Source: Massilia aurea (GTDB lineage: Bacteria; Pseudomonadota; Gammaproteobacteria; Burkholderiales; Burkholderiaceae_D). From it: DNA of 64,000 nucleotides. A program made the position numbers and the translations under genes. The notes under the pieces were generated by a model, which saw only the letters and a program-made list of their open reading frames with translations, was not told the DNA's origin and made no database searches. Shown here in pieces: positions 16,714-25,392 of this stretch. The DNA lies in assembly GCF_014200505.1 (NCBI RefSeq), contig NZ_JACHBX010000001.1:496001-560000 (forward strand), written 5' to 3'. Each line of letters opens with the position of its first letter. Within the stretch, counting starts at the first letter, position 1.

Positions 16714-18168
16714 TCAGCTTCGCTCATGCGGGCGCGGTTGCCCCGTCAGGATGCCTGTGTAGTTTTCCAGCGTGTCGCCGACTTGGATGTCGCCGTCGCG
16801 AATGTCGTAGAAATGCAGGTGATCGCTGTGTGCGCTGGCGCGAACTTTGACCACCGACAGCACCCGGCGCAGACGGCCGTGCAGTTCGATATAGCGCTGC
16901 ATCAAAATCGCATCGGCCAGGAAGGCGTTGCCATACGAAGAAAAGCGCAGATCGGTATAGCGGTCTTCGGTCTCGGCGGTCATGAGTACCGTCACGCCCA
17001 GCTGCGTCAGCGATGCCACCAGCCGGTAGAGGGACTCGCGGAAGTCTTCGCGAAATACCGAGGCCAGCGCCATTTCAAAGCCGGACAGCGAATCGATGAC
17101 GACCCGCTTCGCCTTCATCTTGACGATCATGTCGATCAGGTCATGCAGCACTTCGTCGAGCGACAGATCGAGCGTGCGTGTGTTGATCACGCCGGCGCTG
17201 CCGCTCTCGACCAGTGCATCGAGCCGCTGGCTCATCAGTTGATTGGGACTTTTTTCAAAGGCGGCGATGATTCCCGGTTCGCCGATGCGGGCGCCTTCTT
17301 CGAGAAATTGGGTGGCCAATACTGTCTTGCCGGAACCCGACGGGCCGACGACCAGCATCGAATACCCGGCCGGTAGCCCACCACCGAGCATGGTGTCGAT
17401 CGCAGGCACCCCCATCGACAGGCGCTGTGTCGGCTTGAAGCGCACTGGTGCGCCGAGCGCTTGCCGGACCATTGCGCGCGGGAAGATGCGCAGGCCCTGG
17501 TCGTCGATGCGAAACGTGTGCATGCCCAGGCTTTGCGCGTGGCCGCGCAGTTTGACAACCTGGATCTTGCGTACCAGTGCATCGCGGTGTACCAGCTGGG
17601 ACAGCCAGATGATGCCATCGGCAACCGTGAACACGGGACTCGACTCTTCTTCGGGCACCAGGTATTCGCCAATCAGGAAGGTCGTCGCCAGCCAGCTCGT
17701 CATCTGCATGCCCAGCTGCTGGACAAAATGCTGCAAGCCTGCGGGACCGTCGTCAAGGCCGCGCGCAGTCTGCACGACGGAGCGGAACGAATCGACAAAC
17801 ACGAGGCTTGCGCCAAAGGCGCGGACTTCTTCCGTGATGCGGGCGAGCACGGCATCGAAATTTCCCTCAAGCAGATCGGCCGAGAGGTTGACGAACCTGA
17901 TCGAGTCATCGATTTTGTCGGGATCGAAAAAAGGGAACTGTTGCTGATAGCGCAGCATCTTGAGCGCGGGTTCGCCCAGCACGGTGAAGAAAATTGCACG
18001 TCGTGTCGGACTGGCCAGTGAAAACATGATCTGGTGTGCCATTGTCGTCTTGCCGCTGCCGGGCGTTCCTGCAAGCAGGTTGAACGAAAACTCGGGCACG
18101 CCGCCACCCAGCAAGTCATCGAGTCCGGGCACGCCGGTCGCCAGCAGGCGGATAGTTACTTTGTTCAT
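16714..18168 (-). CDS. Two-domain KaiC-like ATPase
   Basis: 484-aa protein with two RecA-like KaiC domains: Walker A GTPGSGKT at 34-41 and GPSGSGKT at 275-282, with Walker B-like LVFVDS and RVVIDS. Compared with cyanobacterial KaiC, the region of the Ser431/Thr432 phosphosites reads NAFLADAIL, so neither site is kept, and the catalytic Glu pair is altered in both domains (LGEP in the first, Glu305-Lys306 in the second). No kaiA/kaiB is present. Its start overlaps the preceding small gene by 4 bases, and a hybrid histidine kinase lies upstream, so a signalling role is inferred. Confidence 0.85.
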   Translation of the reverse strand: MNKVTIRLLATGVPGLDDLLGGGVPEFSFNLLAGTPGSGKTTMAHQIMFSLASPTRRAIFFTVLGEPALKMLRYQQQFPFFDPDKIDDSIRFVNLSADLLEGNFDAVLARITEEVRAFGASLVFVDSFRSVVQTARGLDDGPAGLQHFVQQLGMQMTSWLATTFLIGEYLVPEEESSPVFTVADGIIWLSQLVHRDALVRKIQVVKLRGHAQSLGMHTFRIDDQGLRIFPRAMVRQALGAPVRFKPTQRLSMGVPAIDTMLGGGLPAGYSMLVVGPSGSGKTVLATQFLEEGARIGEPGIIAAFEKSPNQLMSQRLDALVESGSAGVINTRTLDLSLDEVLHDLIDMIVKMKAKRVVIDSLSGFEMALASVFREDFRESLYRLVASLTQLGVTVLMTAETEDRYTDLRFSSYGNAFLADAILMQRYIELHGRLRRVLSVVKVRASAHSDHLHFYDIRDGDIQVGDTLENYTGILTGQPRPHERS

Positions 18169-18575
18169 TTTGATGGCTCCGGTACATCTTCTACAGCGAG
18201 CGTCTTCCAGGCCGACAGGAGGATGCGATTGGTTACGAGTTCGCCGACCAGCAGGATCAGGGTGTCGGCGAAAATATGCAGCAATGCGGCGCTGGCGTGT
18301 TCCGATTCTTCGATGTCGCGGCTGGCCAGCAGGGTCGACAGATGGGTGAGCGCGCCGGTGCCGGCGTGTTGCGCTTCAGCCAGCCATGGATGGCGTGGTA
18401 CGAGTTCATGCATGCATCTGACCAGCAGCGACGCGAAGCCCTGGTCACCAATGATCTTGCCGAGCGCTGTGGCGATGCTCGTCCACAATGTCACGCTGGA
18501 TTCACCACGTTGTGCAAGCACCAGCACGGCGCGCTCGATCAGCGCGTGTCGCTGGAGGGTGAGGGGAGCCGTCAT
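18165..18575 (-). CDS. Conserved hypothetical in KaiC/kinase module
   Basis: 136-aa, mostly helical soluble protein I do not recognise. The start at 18575 was chosen because AGGA lies 7 bases upstream, whereas the alternative ATG at 18581 would sit one base from it. It shows Leu/Ala-rich amphipathic segments (HASAALLHIFADTLILLVGE) and no membrane anchor or catalytic motif. It overlaps the KaiC-like gene by 4 bases, so the two products are probably made together and may interact. Confidence 0.65.
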   Translation of the reverse strand: MTAPLTLQRHALIERAVLVLAQRGESSVTLWTSIATALGKIIGDQGFASLLVRCMHELVPRHPWLAEAQHAGTGALTHLSTLLASRDIEESEHASAALLHIFADTLILLVGELVTNRILLSAWKTLAVEDVPEPSK

Positions 18576-18684
18576 GGACATTTCCTGGAAATAATTCGGC
18601 CTGATGGTGACGCAGCGAGAACGATTCTCCGATGCGTTGGGGGCAGGGCTTCAGGCGGGACGTTGATGAAACTACGCGAGACGA

Positions 18685-19962
18685 TCACACGGAGGACTGC
18701 GGTGCATGCGCTGTCTTGAGAGGCACGGAAGCGACCAACTGTAACAGGTTATCGATATTCATCGGCTTCACCAGATGCTCGTCGAATCCGGCCGCCAGCG
18801 CGCGCGACCGGTCTTCGAGCTGGCCGTAACCCGATATGGCGACGCAGAAAGGCGCAGCCTGGGCCAGGGTGGCGCGCAAGCTGCGGACCAGATCGTAGCC
18901 AGTCATCCCTGGCAGGCCGATATCGCACAGGACCACATCGAATGCGCCGGTACATGCCAGTGCGAGTCCGGCAACGCCATCGAACGCCTTGATCACGGTG
19001 TGGTTCTCCGAACACAACACCATCCCCAGCATTGCGCTGGCATCCTGGTTGTCTTCGACCAGCAGAATGTGGTGGCGCAATGCGGGCAGCGGGGTGTCAG
19101 GCACCACGGCAAGGGGCGCATCGGTCACCTCGAGCAGCGGCAGCCTGACTGTGAAGATCGTGCCGTGGCCCAATCCGGGACTGGCTGCGCTGACGCTGCC
19201 GCCATGCATCTCGACGACATTGCGGACGATATTCAAGCCGATCCCCAGGCCACCCTGGGAGCGGGCCAGTGTCCTGGGACCCTGCGCGAACAGCGTAAAG
19301 ACAGTGGGCAAGACGTCGGCAGCAATGCCGTCGCCGTCATCTTCGACCGTCACGACCACGTCGTTGCCGATCACACAGGCCCGCAGACAAATGCTGCCGC
19401 CAATCGGCGTGAATTTCGACGCGTTGACCAGCAAGTTCGAGAACACTTGCGCCAGCCTCACACCATCGCCGAACACCCGGATGGCGCGATCGGGCACCTC
19501 GATGATCAACTGCTGCCTGCGCTCATTGACACGCGCCTGCACGGTGTCCACCGCATTGGCCAGCTGCTCGGCAACCAGCAGCGCCTGCTTGTGCAGCTCG
19601 ATCTTGCCGCTGCTGATGCGCGCCGCGTCGAGCAAGTCGTCCAGCAAGCGGGAGAGTTGTCCCACTTGGCGGTCAATGATGGTCTTGATGTGTATCAGCT
19701 CGGTCGATGGGGCGGGCATCCTGCCCAGCATCGCGCTGGCCATGCTGATCGGGGCGAGCGGATTGCGCAACTCATGGGCCAGCATTGCAAGAAATTCGTT
19801 CTGGCGCCGGTTTGCGGCTTCCGCTTGCGCGCGCAAGTCTTCAGCATCGAACGTTGCCAGCAGCAGATGCTGGTTGGCGCTGCACAGGATGGCATTTTGC
19901 TCGATCAGCGCATCGTGCACGCCGTCGGCGTCGTGCAGCGGCGCTGGCGTGGTCATCGGCAT
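18685..19962 (-). CDS. Hybrid histidine kinase with C-terminal receiver
   Basis: 425-aa soluble hybrid sensor kinase. A short N-terminal coiled segment leads to HisKA with phospho-acceptor His63 in FLAMLAHELRNPLAPI, HATPase_c with N box NLLVNASKF and G boxes EDDGDGIA and GGLGIGLNIV, and a receiver with Asp347 in DVVLCDIGLPGMTGYD. No sensory or membrane domain is visible, so input is probably through a partner. It is first in the module upstream of the small protein and the KaiC-like ATPase. Confidence 0.9.
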   Translation of the reverse strand: MPMTTPAPLHDADGVHDALIEQNAILCSANQHLLLATFDAEDLRAQAEAANRRQNEFLAMLAHELRNPLAPISMASAMLGRMPAPSTELIHIKTIIDRQVGQLSRLLDDLLDAARISSGKIELHKQALLVAEQLANAVDTVQARVNERRQQLIIEVPDRAIRVFGDGVRLAQVFSNLLVNASKFTPIGGSICLRACVIGNDVVVTVEDDGDGIAADVLPTVFTLFAQGPRTLARSQGGLGIGLNIVRNVVEMHGGSVSAASPGLGHGTIFTVRLPLLEVTDAPLAVVPDTPLPALRHHILLVEDNQDASAMLGMVLCSENHTVIKAFDGVAGLALACTGAFDVVLCDIGLPGMTGYDLVRSLRATLAQAAPFCVAISGYGQLEDRSRALAAGFDEHLVKPMNIDNLLQLVASVPLKTAHAPQSSV

Positions 19963-20176
19963 AGGTAGCTTATTGATTCCTGGTTATGTTGACCACCGGC
20001 TACTATTGGTCGCAATAAACGGCCATCATACAACCTAAAGGTACGTTGGCAACAGATATTGACTGAATGATGACTTTTGCCGTGATTTCAATGCAATCGA
20101 TCGCGAGTTCGGGAAGCAGAAATCAATCCAGGGCTCCTCCGAGACAAATTGTCATGGAGGCGACTTGCCACCTTAC
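19963..20176. other. Intergenic, no gene seen
   Basis: 214 bases between the kinase promoter side and the end of the methyltransferase gene. I see no gene, clear terminator or operator. Confidence 0.4.
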
Positions 20177-20767
20177 TCAATCCGTGCGAGCAAACCGTCG
20201 TACTGCTTCGAAGTAGTGATTGTCACCCTCGTCCATGCACGTGCTGTTGAGTTGCATGCCGGCCTCGTCGAGCAATCGCTCGTATTGCGCTTTACCAAGC
20301 GACACAGAACGCTGTCCGGTCAGCATGTCCTCCCATTCGCACTTCTGATGTGGTGCAGTAAACAAGAAACGGCCACCTGGTCCGAGTGCTTCTGCTACTT
20401 TGTTGATCAGCTTTCGCTGGTCGTCTTCCGACAGCAGAAACATCAGTCCGATTGCCAGAAGGCCGTCGAAGGTTCGACCGAAAAAGGTACTGTCCTGCAC
20501 GGTCTCACACGCTGCATGCGCATCGCCAAATCGCCGTGCAAACATGGACACCAGCGTCGGAGAGGCGTCGATGCCAAACACCGTCAAACCCTGTTCGACG
20601 AGTGTCGAGGAAACCGGGAAGCCTGATCCGCAGCCGACATCCAGGACCTCGCCGCCCGACGGCAAAGCACTTGCCCAGCGCCGGATGACATCGCGACCGG
20701 TGTCAGAACGCACCGCGGCAAACGCTGAAGCGATATGTTCCCAGCCATTGTCCTGATTGTTGATCAC
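20177..20767 (-). CDS. Class I SAM-dependent methyltransferase
   Basis: 196-aa small-molecule-type methyltransferase, substrate unknown. The SAM-binding motif I is EVLDVGCGSGFPVSSTLVEQ, followed by VFGIDASPTLV (acidic loop) and a FDGLLAIGLMFLL post-motif; GPGGRFLFTAPHQ matches motif III. It stands alone between non-coding stretches, with no functional hint from neighbours. Confidence 0.8.
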   Translation of the reverse strand: MINNQDNGWEHIASAFAAVRSDTGRDVIRRWASALPSGGEVLDVGCGSGFPVSSTLVEQGLTVFGIDASPTLVSMFARRFGDAHAACETVQDSTFFGRTFDGLLAIGLMFLLSEDDQRKLINKVAEALGPGGRFLFTAPHQKCEWEDMLTGQRSVSLGKAQYERLLDEAGMQLNSTCMDEGDNHYFEAVRRFARTD

Positions 20768-21056
20768 CGCGAATCTCCGGTCAGATGATGGGTTAGTTTT
20801 GACCGGTAGCGGCAGCCTGGCAGCGACCGACCCGGCGCATCAGTCGTAAAACGCCGCTAGGTCGCGGGGTATCTGGGCTGATTTGACGACGCTTGGGCGT
20901 TGTGTTTTCAAAATACGCGAAGATCGTTGCGCCTTGCTGGAGAAGCCGGTGGCGAATCAAGTCGGAATAACGCGGCAACCCGCTGTATTGAGAAGCCGCA
21001 TTATGATTGATCGGCAGAGAGGCCTTGGCTGGGCAGTGGCCAGTCATGGTCCTTCA
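20768..21056. other. Intergenic, no gene seen
   Basis: 289 bases upstream of the methyltransferase and beyond the end of the exported protein gene. The short frames here lack start signals and recognisable products. No repeat or hairpin stands out. Confidence 0.4.
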
Positions 21057-21479
21057 CTAGCGCTGCGCAACAGCCGATGAGATCACTACCATATCAGCAA
21101 AGCGCGGGTCGGGCGCGTAAGTCATGAGCATGTCGTCGCCGAATTCGCCACGATTGAATTCCATGGTAACTCGGCCATCTCCCGACACGAATTTATACGG
21201 GGCGACAGCAAGAAGACGCATCGGTTGCTGTTTATCGATTTTAGTGTCGATCGTGCGGGTGCCTGGTCGTACTTTCAGGCGCCAGCCATTTGCCAGATCG
21301 TAGGTTCCGGCAATTTGCCGGGCTTGTTCTTCCTGAATCCGAACCGGCTTTGCTGCTGCGCTGACAACCACGGACGTGACTGGCGCCGTGTCACTTTGCG
21401 GATAAGGCCAGGACTGCGCGCCAGAAGTCGAAGCGAGAAGAAGCAGGGATGCGGGAAGCAAAACAGATGAAATGCGCAT
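21057..21479 (-). CDS. Hypothetical exported protein, 140 aa
   Basis: Exported protein with a Sec signal peptide (MRISSVLLPASLLLLASTSGAQ, cleavage likely after SGA). The mature part has a GTYDLANGWRLKVRP segment and alternating polar and hydrophobic residues suggesting beta structure (YKFVSGDGRVTMEFNRGEFG). Family not recognised. GGAAAT lies a few bases upstream of the ATG. It is single, with no obvious operon partner. Confidence 0.65.
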   Translation of the reverse strand: MRISSVLLPASLLLLASTSGAQSWPYPQSDTAPVTSVVVSAAAKPVRIQEEQARQIAGTYDLANGWRLKVRPGTRTIDTKIDKQQPMRLLAVAPYKFVSGDGRVTMEFNRGEFGDDMLMTYAPDPRFADMVVISSAVAQR

Positions 21480-21798
21480 GATATTTCCTTATGAAATATA
21501 GGCATAGGCGCCTGTTCTGGCGTTTGCGCAAAAAGGGCGTGATGCCTTGTCGTCGGAAAAACATTGACCACGTCTGAGGCTGTCGTGAGTCAGAGTGGAG
21601 TTTAGGTCGGGTGGATTGAACGGCAAGCGTAAAACCATGATCCTGACTAAATTGACTATTGGCTCAAAAAGTCAGATGCAAACGGCATGACACGCGATTC
21701 GTCTGGTCGTTTTCAGATTCGTATCAAATCCAGAGAGCCGAGCAGTAATCTCGCGTAACGGCGAGGCAGACATCAGATCAGATGGCAACGACCGGACA
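21480..21798. other. Intergenic upstream of the insertion sequence
   Basis: About 320 bases with no supportable gene, lower in GC than the flanks. It must include the promoter of the exported protein gene. Nothing else recognisable was found before the target duplication of the insertion sequence. Confidence 0.45.
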
Positions 21799-21806
21799 AT
21801 GAAAAA
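21799..21806. repeat. IS target-site duplication, left copy
   Basis: Sequence atgaaaaa directly before the left inverted repeat; identical to 22876-22883 directly after the right inverted repeat. Confidence 0.92.
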
Positions 21807-22875
21807 GGCGCAGTCAACGTTAAATAGAGACTAGTTTTGAACTGATGAGTAGTCCAATGGTCCAACCCCTGTCCCCAGCGTCAGGAGTCGACCATGAAAG
21901 CGCCACGTTTCAAGGGCTGGTTCGCAAAACTGCCTTCCCTGAACCAGCCGCAGCGCCGGCAAGTGCTGGATGCCCTGCATCCTGCAGCCGGGCTTGATCA
22001 GGTGGTTGCGCTCATCACTGAGGTCAGAACGCCAGGCCGTTGCTGCCCCAGGTGCAGCAACGAGCACTGCTACCGGCATGGTTTCGCCAACGACTTGCAG
22101 CGCTATCGTTGCTGTTCCTGTGGCCGCACCTTTAACGACCTCACCGGCACGCCGCTGGCGCGGCTCAGGCACAAAGCCAAATGGCTCTCGTATTCGCAGG
22201 TGCTGCTCGATTCACTCCCCGTGCGCAAGGCCGCAGATCGGGTCGGCGTACACCGCAACACCGCCTTTCGCTGGCGGCACCGCTTCCTGCATTGGGTCAA
22301 GCTCGACCGGCCCGCGCTCCTGAATGGCATCGTCGAGGCTGACGAAACATTTCTGCTCGAGTCACAAAAAGGTTCGCGCACGCTCAATCGCCCGCCGCGC
22401 CGGCGCGGCGGCCATGCTGCCAAACGGGGCATTTCCGGTGAACTCGATTGCATCCTGGTCGCGCGCGACCGCGAAGGGCGCACCATCGATGCCGTTACTG
22501 GGCGCGGTGCACTCAAGACTGCGCAACTCGAGCGTGACTTGCTACCCAGGCTCGACAGGCAGGCCTTGCTGGTCAGTGACGGCCATCCTGCTTACCGCGC
22601 CTTTGCACGCAAGCACAGGATCGCGCACCAGGCGGTCAATGTGAGCGCGGGTGTGCGTGCAAGACGTCTGGGCAGCCTTGCCATCCACGTGCAGAACGTG
22701 AACGCCTACCACCAGCGCTTCAAGGCCTGGCTACAGGGCTTTCGTGGTGTGGCGTCGCGCTACCTGCCCAATTACCTGGGCTGGCGTTGGGCGCTGGATG
22801 GAGAGAGGATCATTTTGCCAGAACAATTGCTTTGCATTGCTATCAGTGTCATCAACAGATAACGCTGACTGCGCC
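21807..22875 (+). mobile_element. Complete IS1595-family insertion sequence, 1069 bp
   Basis: Left end ggcgcagtcaacgtta (from 21807) and right end (inverted, ending 22875) ggcgcagtcagcgtta match at 15 of 16 positions. Immediately outside both ends is the same 8-base sequence atgaaaaa (21799-21806 and 22876-22883), a target duplication of the length expected for this family. One transposase gene fills the element. Intact ends, duplication and reading frame indicate a fairly recent, possibly still mobile, insertion. Confidence 0.93.
21894..22862 (+). CDS. IS1595-family transposase
   Basis: 322-aa DDE-type transposase of the IS1595 (ISXO2-like) family. An N-terminal zinc ribbon is visible (CCPRCSNEHCYRHG and YRCCSCGRTFNDLTGTPLA), then a helix-turn-helix (VRKAADRVGVHRNTAFRWRH), and the catalytic domain with NGIVEADETFLLES (first Asp), LLVSDGHPAYRAF (second Asp) and VNAYHQRFKAWLQGFRGVAS near the third catalytic position (typically Asn/His-rich in this family). 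The stop lies just inside the right inverted repeat. Full length, no frameshift. Confidence 0.92.
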   Translation: MKAPRFKGWFAKLPSLNQPQRRQVLDALHPAAGLDQVVALITEVRTPGRCCPRCSNEHCYRHGFANDLQRYRCCSCGRTFNDLTGTPLARLRHKAKWLSYSQVLLDSLPVRKAADRVGVHRNTAFRWRHRFLHWVKLDRPALLNGIVEADETFLLESQKGSRTLNRPPRRRGGHAAKRGISGELDCILVARDREGRTIDAVTGRGALKTAQLERDLLPRLDRQALLVSDGHPAYRAFARKHRIAHQAVNVSAGVRARRLGSLAIHVQNVNAYHQRFKAWLQGFRGVASRYLPNYLGWRWALDGERIILPEQLLCIAISVINR

Positions 22876-22883
22876 ATGAAAAA
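22876..22883. repeat. IS target-site duplication, right copy
   Basis: Sequence atgaaaaa directly after the right inverted repeat, identical to the left copy. It overlaps the base of a porin terminator hairpin. Confidence 0.92.
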
Positions 22884-22902
22884 TGCCGGCAGCGCCGGCA
22901 TT
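22882..22902 (-). terminator. Porin transcription terminator
   Basis: Perfect 9-bp stem aatgccggc / gccggcatt with a 3-base loop, followed on the minus strand by a T-run. It lies downstream of the porin gene. The insertion sequence entered at its distal shoulder, and the duplicated atgaaaaa preserves the T-run on the porin side. Confidence 0.85.
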
Positions 22903-22975
22903 AAAAATTCCCACGGACGCAGGAACTGAGAGCGACCGTCACACGCCGCCGTTGGCGGCATGTGCGGCGCCATGC

Positions 22976-24016
22976 TTAGAACGCGTGACGGATACCGACG
23001 GTCAGCACCGATGGATCGGCGCTCAGGGCGCTGATGGCCGGGTTGGTCGAGACCGGGGTCACGTTGTTCGACGATGCATTAATGCCGAACGCAGCGCGGT
23101 TGTTGTTGCTCAGCTGGGCGTAGGTGCCGTAGAAGTTGGTGCGCTTCGACAGCGTGTAGGTGTACGACACGGCCACGGTGTTGCCCTTGGCGCCGTTGTT
23201 CAGCTTTTGCTGCTGGAAGTTCAGGAAGAACTTGTTCGCGCCCAGTGCGTACGATGCGCCGATGTTGGCGTTCTTGTACTCGACGCCATTGCTGGCGGTG
23301 GTGCCTTCCAGTTCGGCTTCCAGGTAGTTACCCTTGATTTCGAAGTCGCCGAATTTGTAGCCGGCGCCAAAGGCCATTTCCTTGTCGTCGCCCGAAGCAA
23401 GGCGCTCGATGGTGTGGTAACCGGCGCCCAGGTACAGGCCACCGATCTTGTATTCCAGCGCGATGCCCAGCAGGTCGCCCGATGGGTCGACGGTTTTTTC
23501 GGCGGTCGAGTAGGCGGCGTTGACGACGAAGCCCGACAGGTCGTTCGATTTGTAGTTGATCGAGTTCGACAGGCGACGGGTCAGGCGGTTGGTGCCGAAG
23601 GCCGACAGGTTGCTGCCGTACATGCCCTGACCGTTGATGTCCGATGCGGCGGCGACAGCAGCGATTGGCGAGTACTCGCGGCCCAGGGTCACGGTACCGA
23701 AGTTACCTTGCAGGCCGACCACGGCGCGGCGGCCGAAGGTCTGCGTGTCGGTGGCGCCGGTGTCCAGCGCGACGCCGGCTTCGATGTTGAACAGGGCTTT
23801 CAGGCCATTGCCGAGATCTTCGGTACCGCGGAAGCCCAGACGGCTGCTCGACTGGTTGCCCGAGCTGATGGTGGTACGACGGTCTTCACCCGGCACGTCG
23901 GTGTCCTCGAGAGCGACGGCCGCGTCCATCACGCCATAGATCTGGACGTTGGTTTGGGCGGATGCGAACAGTGGCAGGGATGACAGCACGGCGGCGGCCA
24001 GGAACTTATACTTCAT
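22976..24016 (-). CDS. Gram-negative porin (betaproteobacterial trimeric type)
   Basis: 346-aa outer-membrane porin of the Bordetella/Neisseria general porin family. It has a signal peptide (cleavage likely after FASA), then NVQIYGVMDAAVAL, RLGFRGTEDLGNGLKALFNIEAG, and QGNFGTVTLGREYSP, all family hallmarks, and the C-terminal VLTVGIRHAF ending in Phe as required for BAM-mediated assembly. GGAG lies 7 bases before the ATG. Monocistronic with its own terminator. Confidence 0.93.
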   Translation of the reverse strand: MKYKFLAAAVLSSLPLFASAQTNVQIYGVMDAAVALEDTDVPGEDRRTTISSGNQSSSRLGFRGTEDLGNGLKALFNIEAGVALDTGATDTQTFGRRAVVGLQGNFGTVTLGREYSPIAAVAAASDINGQGMYGSNLSAFGTNRLTRRLSNSINYKSNDLSGFVVNAAYSTAEKTVDPSGDLLGIALEYKIGGLYLGAGYHTIERLASGDDKEMAFGAGYKFGDFEIKGNYLEAELEGTTASNGVEYKNANIGASYALGANKFFLNFQQQKLNNGAKGNTVAVSYTYTLSKRTNFYGTYAQLSNNNRAAFGINASSNNVTPVSTNPAISALSADPSVLTVGIRHAF

Positions 24017-24167
24017 GAAGATCTCCAGTGTGGTTTCGACAAGATGTTGAGTTTGTAATCAACTCAGATCGACAGCGATCTTATCGAGACTATGTGTCGA
24101 GTTCATGACAGCTTGGCACTGTTGTTTTTATGCAATAGGACGTTTGTCAATCCCGATTCCTGGGGCA

Positions 24168-25298
24168 TCAGACGACATGGCCCGCAATCGGCAGCACGAT
24201 ATCGATGCGCGTGCCCGGCGGCTCGTCGGCGCCGATCGTGATGTCGCCCTGCATCGCCCAGACCCGCTCGCGCATGCCGATCAGCCCCAGCGATTCGGCC
24301 TTGCCCATGTCTTGTGCGCGGATGCCCCGGCCGTCGTCCTGGATCGTCAGCAGCAGGTCGCCATTGGTGCGGTACAGGTTCACGCACACGTGCTGCGCGC
24401 CCGCATGGCGCGCGATATTGGTCAGTGCTTCTTGCACGATGCGAAAGATGGCAGTGCTGGCCGAATCGTCCAGCCGCAATTCCGCCTCATCCGCAAGGAC
24501 GGTGCAGGCGATGCCGTGGCGTTCGGTGAATTCGTCGCGCAAGCCCTGCAGTGCAAAATACAGCCCGCCTTCGTCGAGGGCGCGCGGGCGCAGGTTGGTG
24601 GCGATCCGGCGCAGCGACACGATGGCCGTCAGCAGATTGGTTTCCATGCCGCCGAGCAGGGGTGTGCTCGCTTCGGGCAAGCGCTCGACACGCGCCAGCA
24701 GCGTCAGGTCCATCCGCAGCGAGGCCAGCAATTGCCCCAGGTCGTCGTGCAGTTCGCGCGCGATATGCGTGCGCTCTTCTTCGCGGATGCTTTGCAGCGC
24801 CGACGACAATTGGCGCAACTGGTCGTGCGAGCGCGCCAGCGTCTGCTGGACCAGATGGCGCTCGGACACATCGCGCAGGATCACCGTGTAGATCGGCCGG
24901 CCTTCGTGCTCGACGCTCGAGATCGACCCTTCGATGGGAAAGCGTTCGCCGTCGCTGCGAATGCCCGTGACAGCGTAGTCGGTGGCGCGCCGGCCGGCCC
25001 GGCCAAGGCCAGCGGGGAAATAATCAGGCGGGGTGCGGGCGTCGGCGCCGGGTGCGACGATGAAGCGCGCCAGCGGACTGCCCTGGAGGCTGGCCACGCC
25101 CGTATCGAACATGCGCGCCGCTGCTGGATTGGCCAGCAAAATCGTGGTGTCGTGGCCGACCGACAGGATGGCGTCGCTGGCGCTGTGCAGGATGCGCCGG
25201 CTGTCGCAGGCGCGTGCGGCGCGCTGGTCGAGGCTGCGGTTGCGCCGCAGATGCATCGTGCGCTGGAGTTTCATGCGGGCAGGAAGCGAGAAGGCCAC
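24168..25298 (-). CDS. PAS-domain NarL-type sensor histidine kinase
   Basis: 376-aa soluble kinase. An N-terminal PAS domain (about 33-150: ILHSASDAILSVGHD through RDVSERHLVQQTL) is followed by HisKA_3 with phospho-acceptor His184 in HIARELHDDLGQLLASLRMD and a C-terminal HATPase (EALTNIARHAGA, DDGRGI, GLIGMRERV). This kinase class normally pairs with a LuxR/NarL-type response regulator, but none is adjacent. No membrane segment is visible. The start is uncertain; ATGs at 25274 and 25256 are also possible. Confidence 0.87.
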   Translation of the reverse strand: MAFSLPARMKLQRTMHLRRNRSLDQRAARACDSRRILHSASDAILSVGHDTTILLANPAAARMFDTGVASLQGSPLARFIVAPGADARTPPDYFPAGLGRAGRRATDYAVTGIRSDGERFPIEGSISSVEHEGRPIYTVILRDVSERHLVQQTLARSHDQLRQLSSALQSIREEERTHIARELHDDLGQLLASLRMDLTLLARVERLPEASTPLLGGMETNLLTAIVSLRRIATNLRPRALDEGGLYFALQGLRDEFTERHGIACTVLADEAELRLDDSASTAIFRIVQEALTNIARHAGAQHVCVNLYRTNGDLLLTIQDDGRGIRAQDMGKAESLGLIGMRERVWAMQGDITIGADEPPGTRIDIVLPIAGHVV

Positions 25299-25392
25299 GG
25301 GCGAGGGCCGGACCTTCTACACTACGCGCACGCCCCGCCTGGGCCTTGAGAGGTCACAAGGCGCGCACTGGCACGCGCGCCCCGCAACGCTG

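Noticed and set aside
20793-21080. Small reading frames of 65-84 codons in the gap
   Set aside because: No ribosome binding sites, no recognisable product and no conserved codon pattern.
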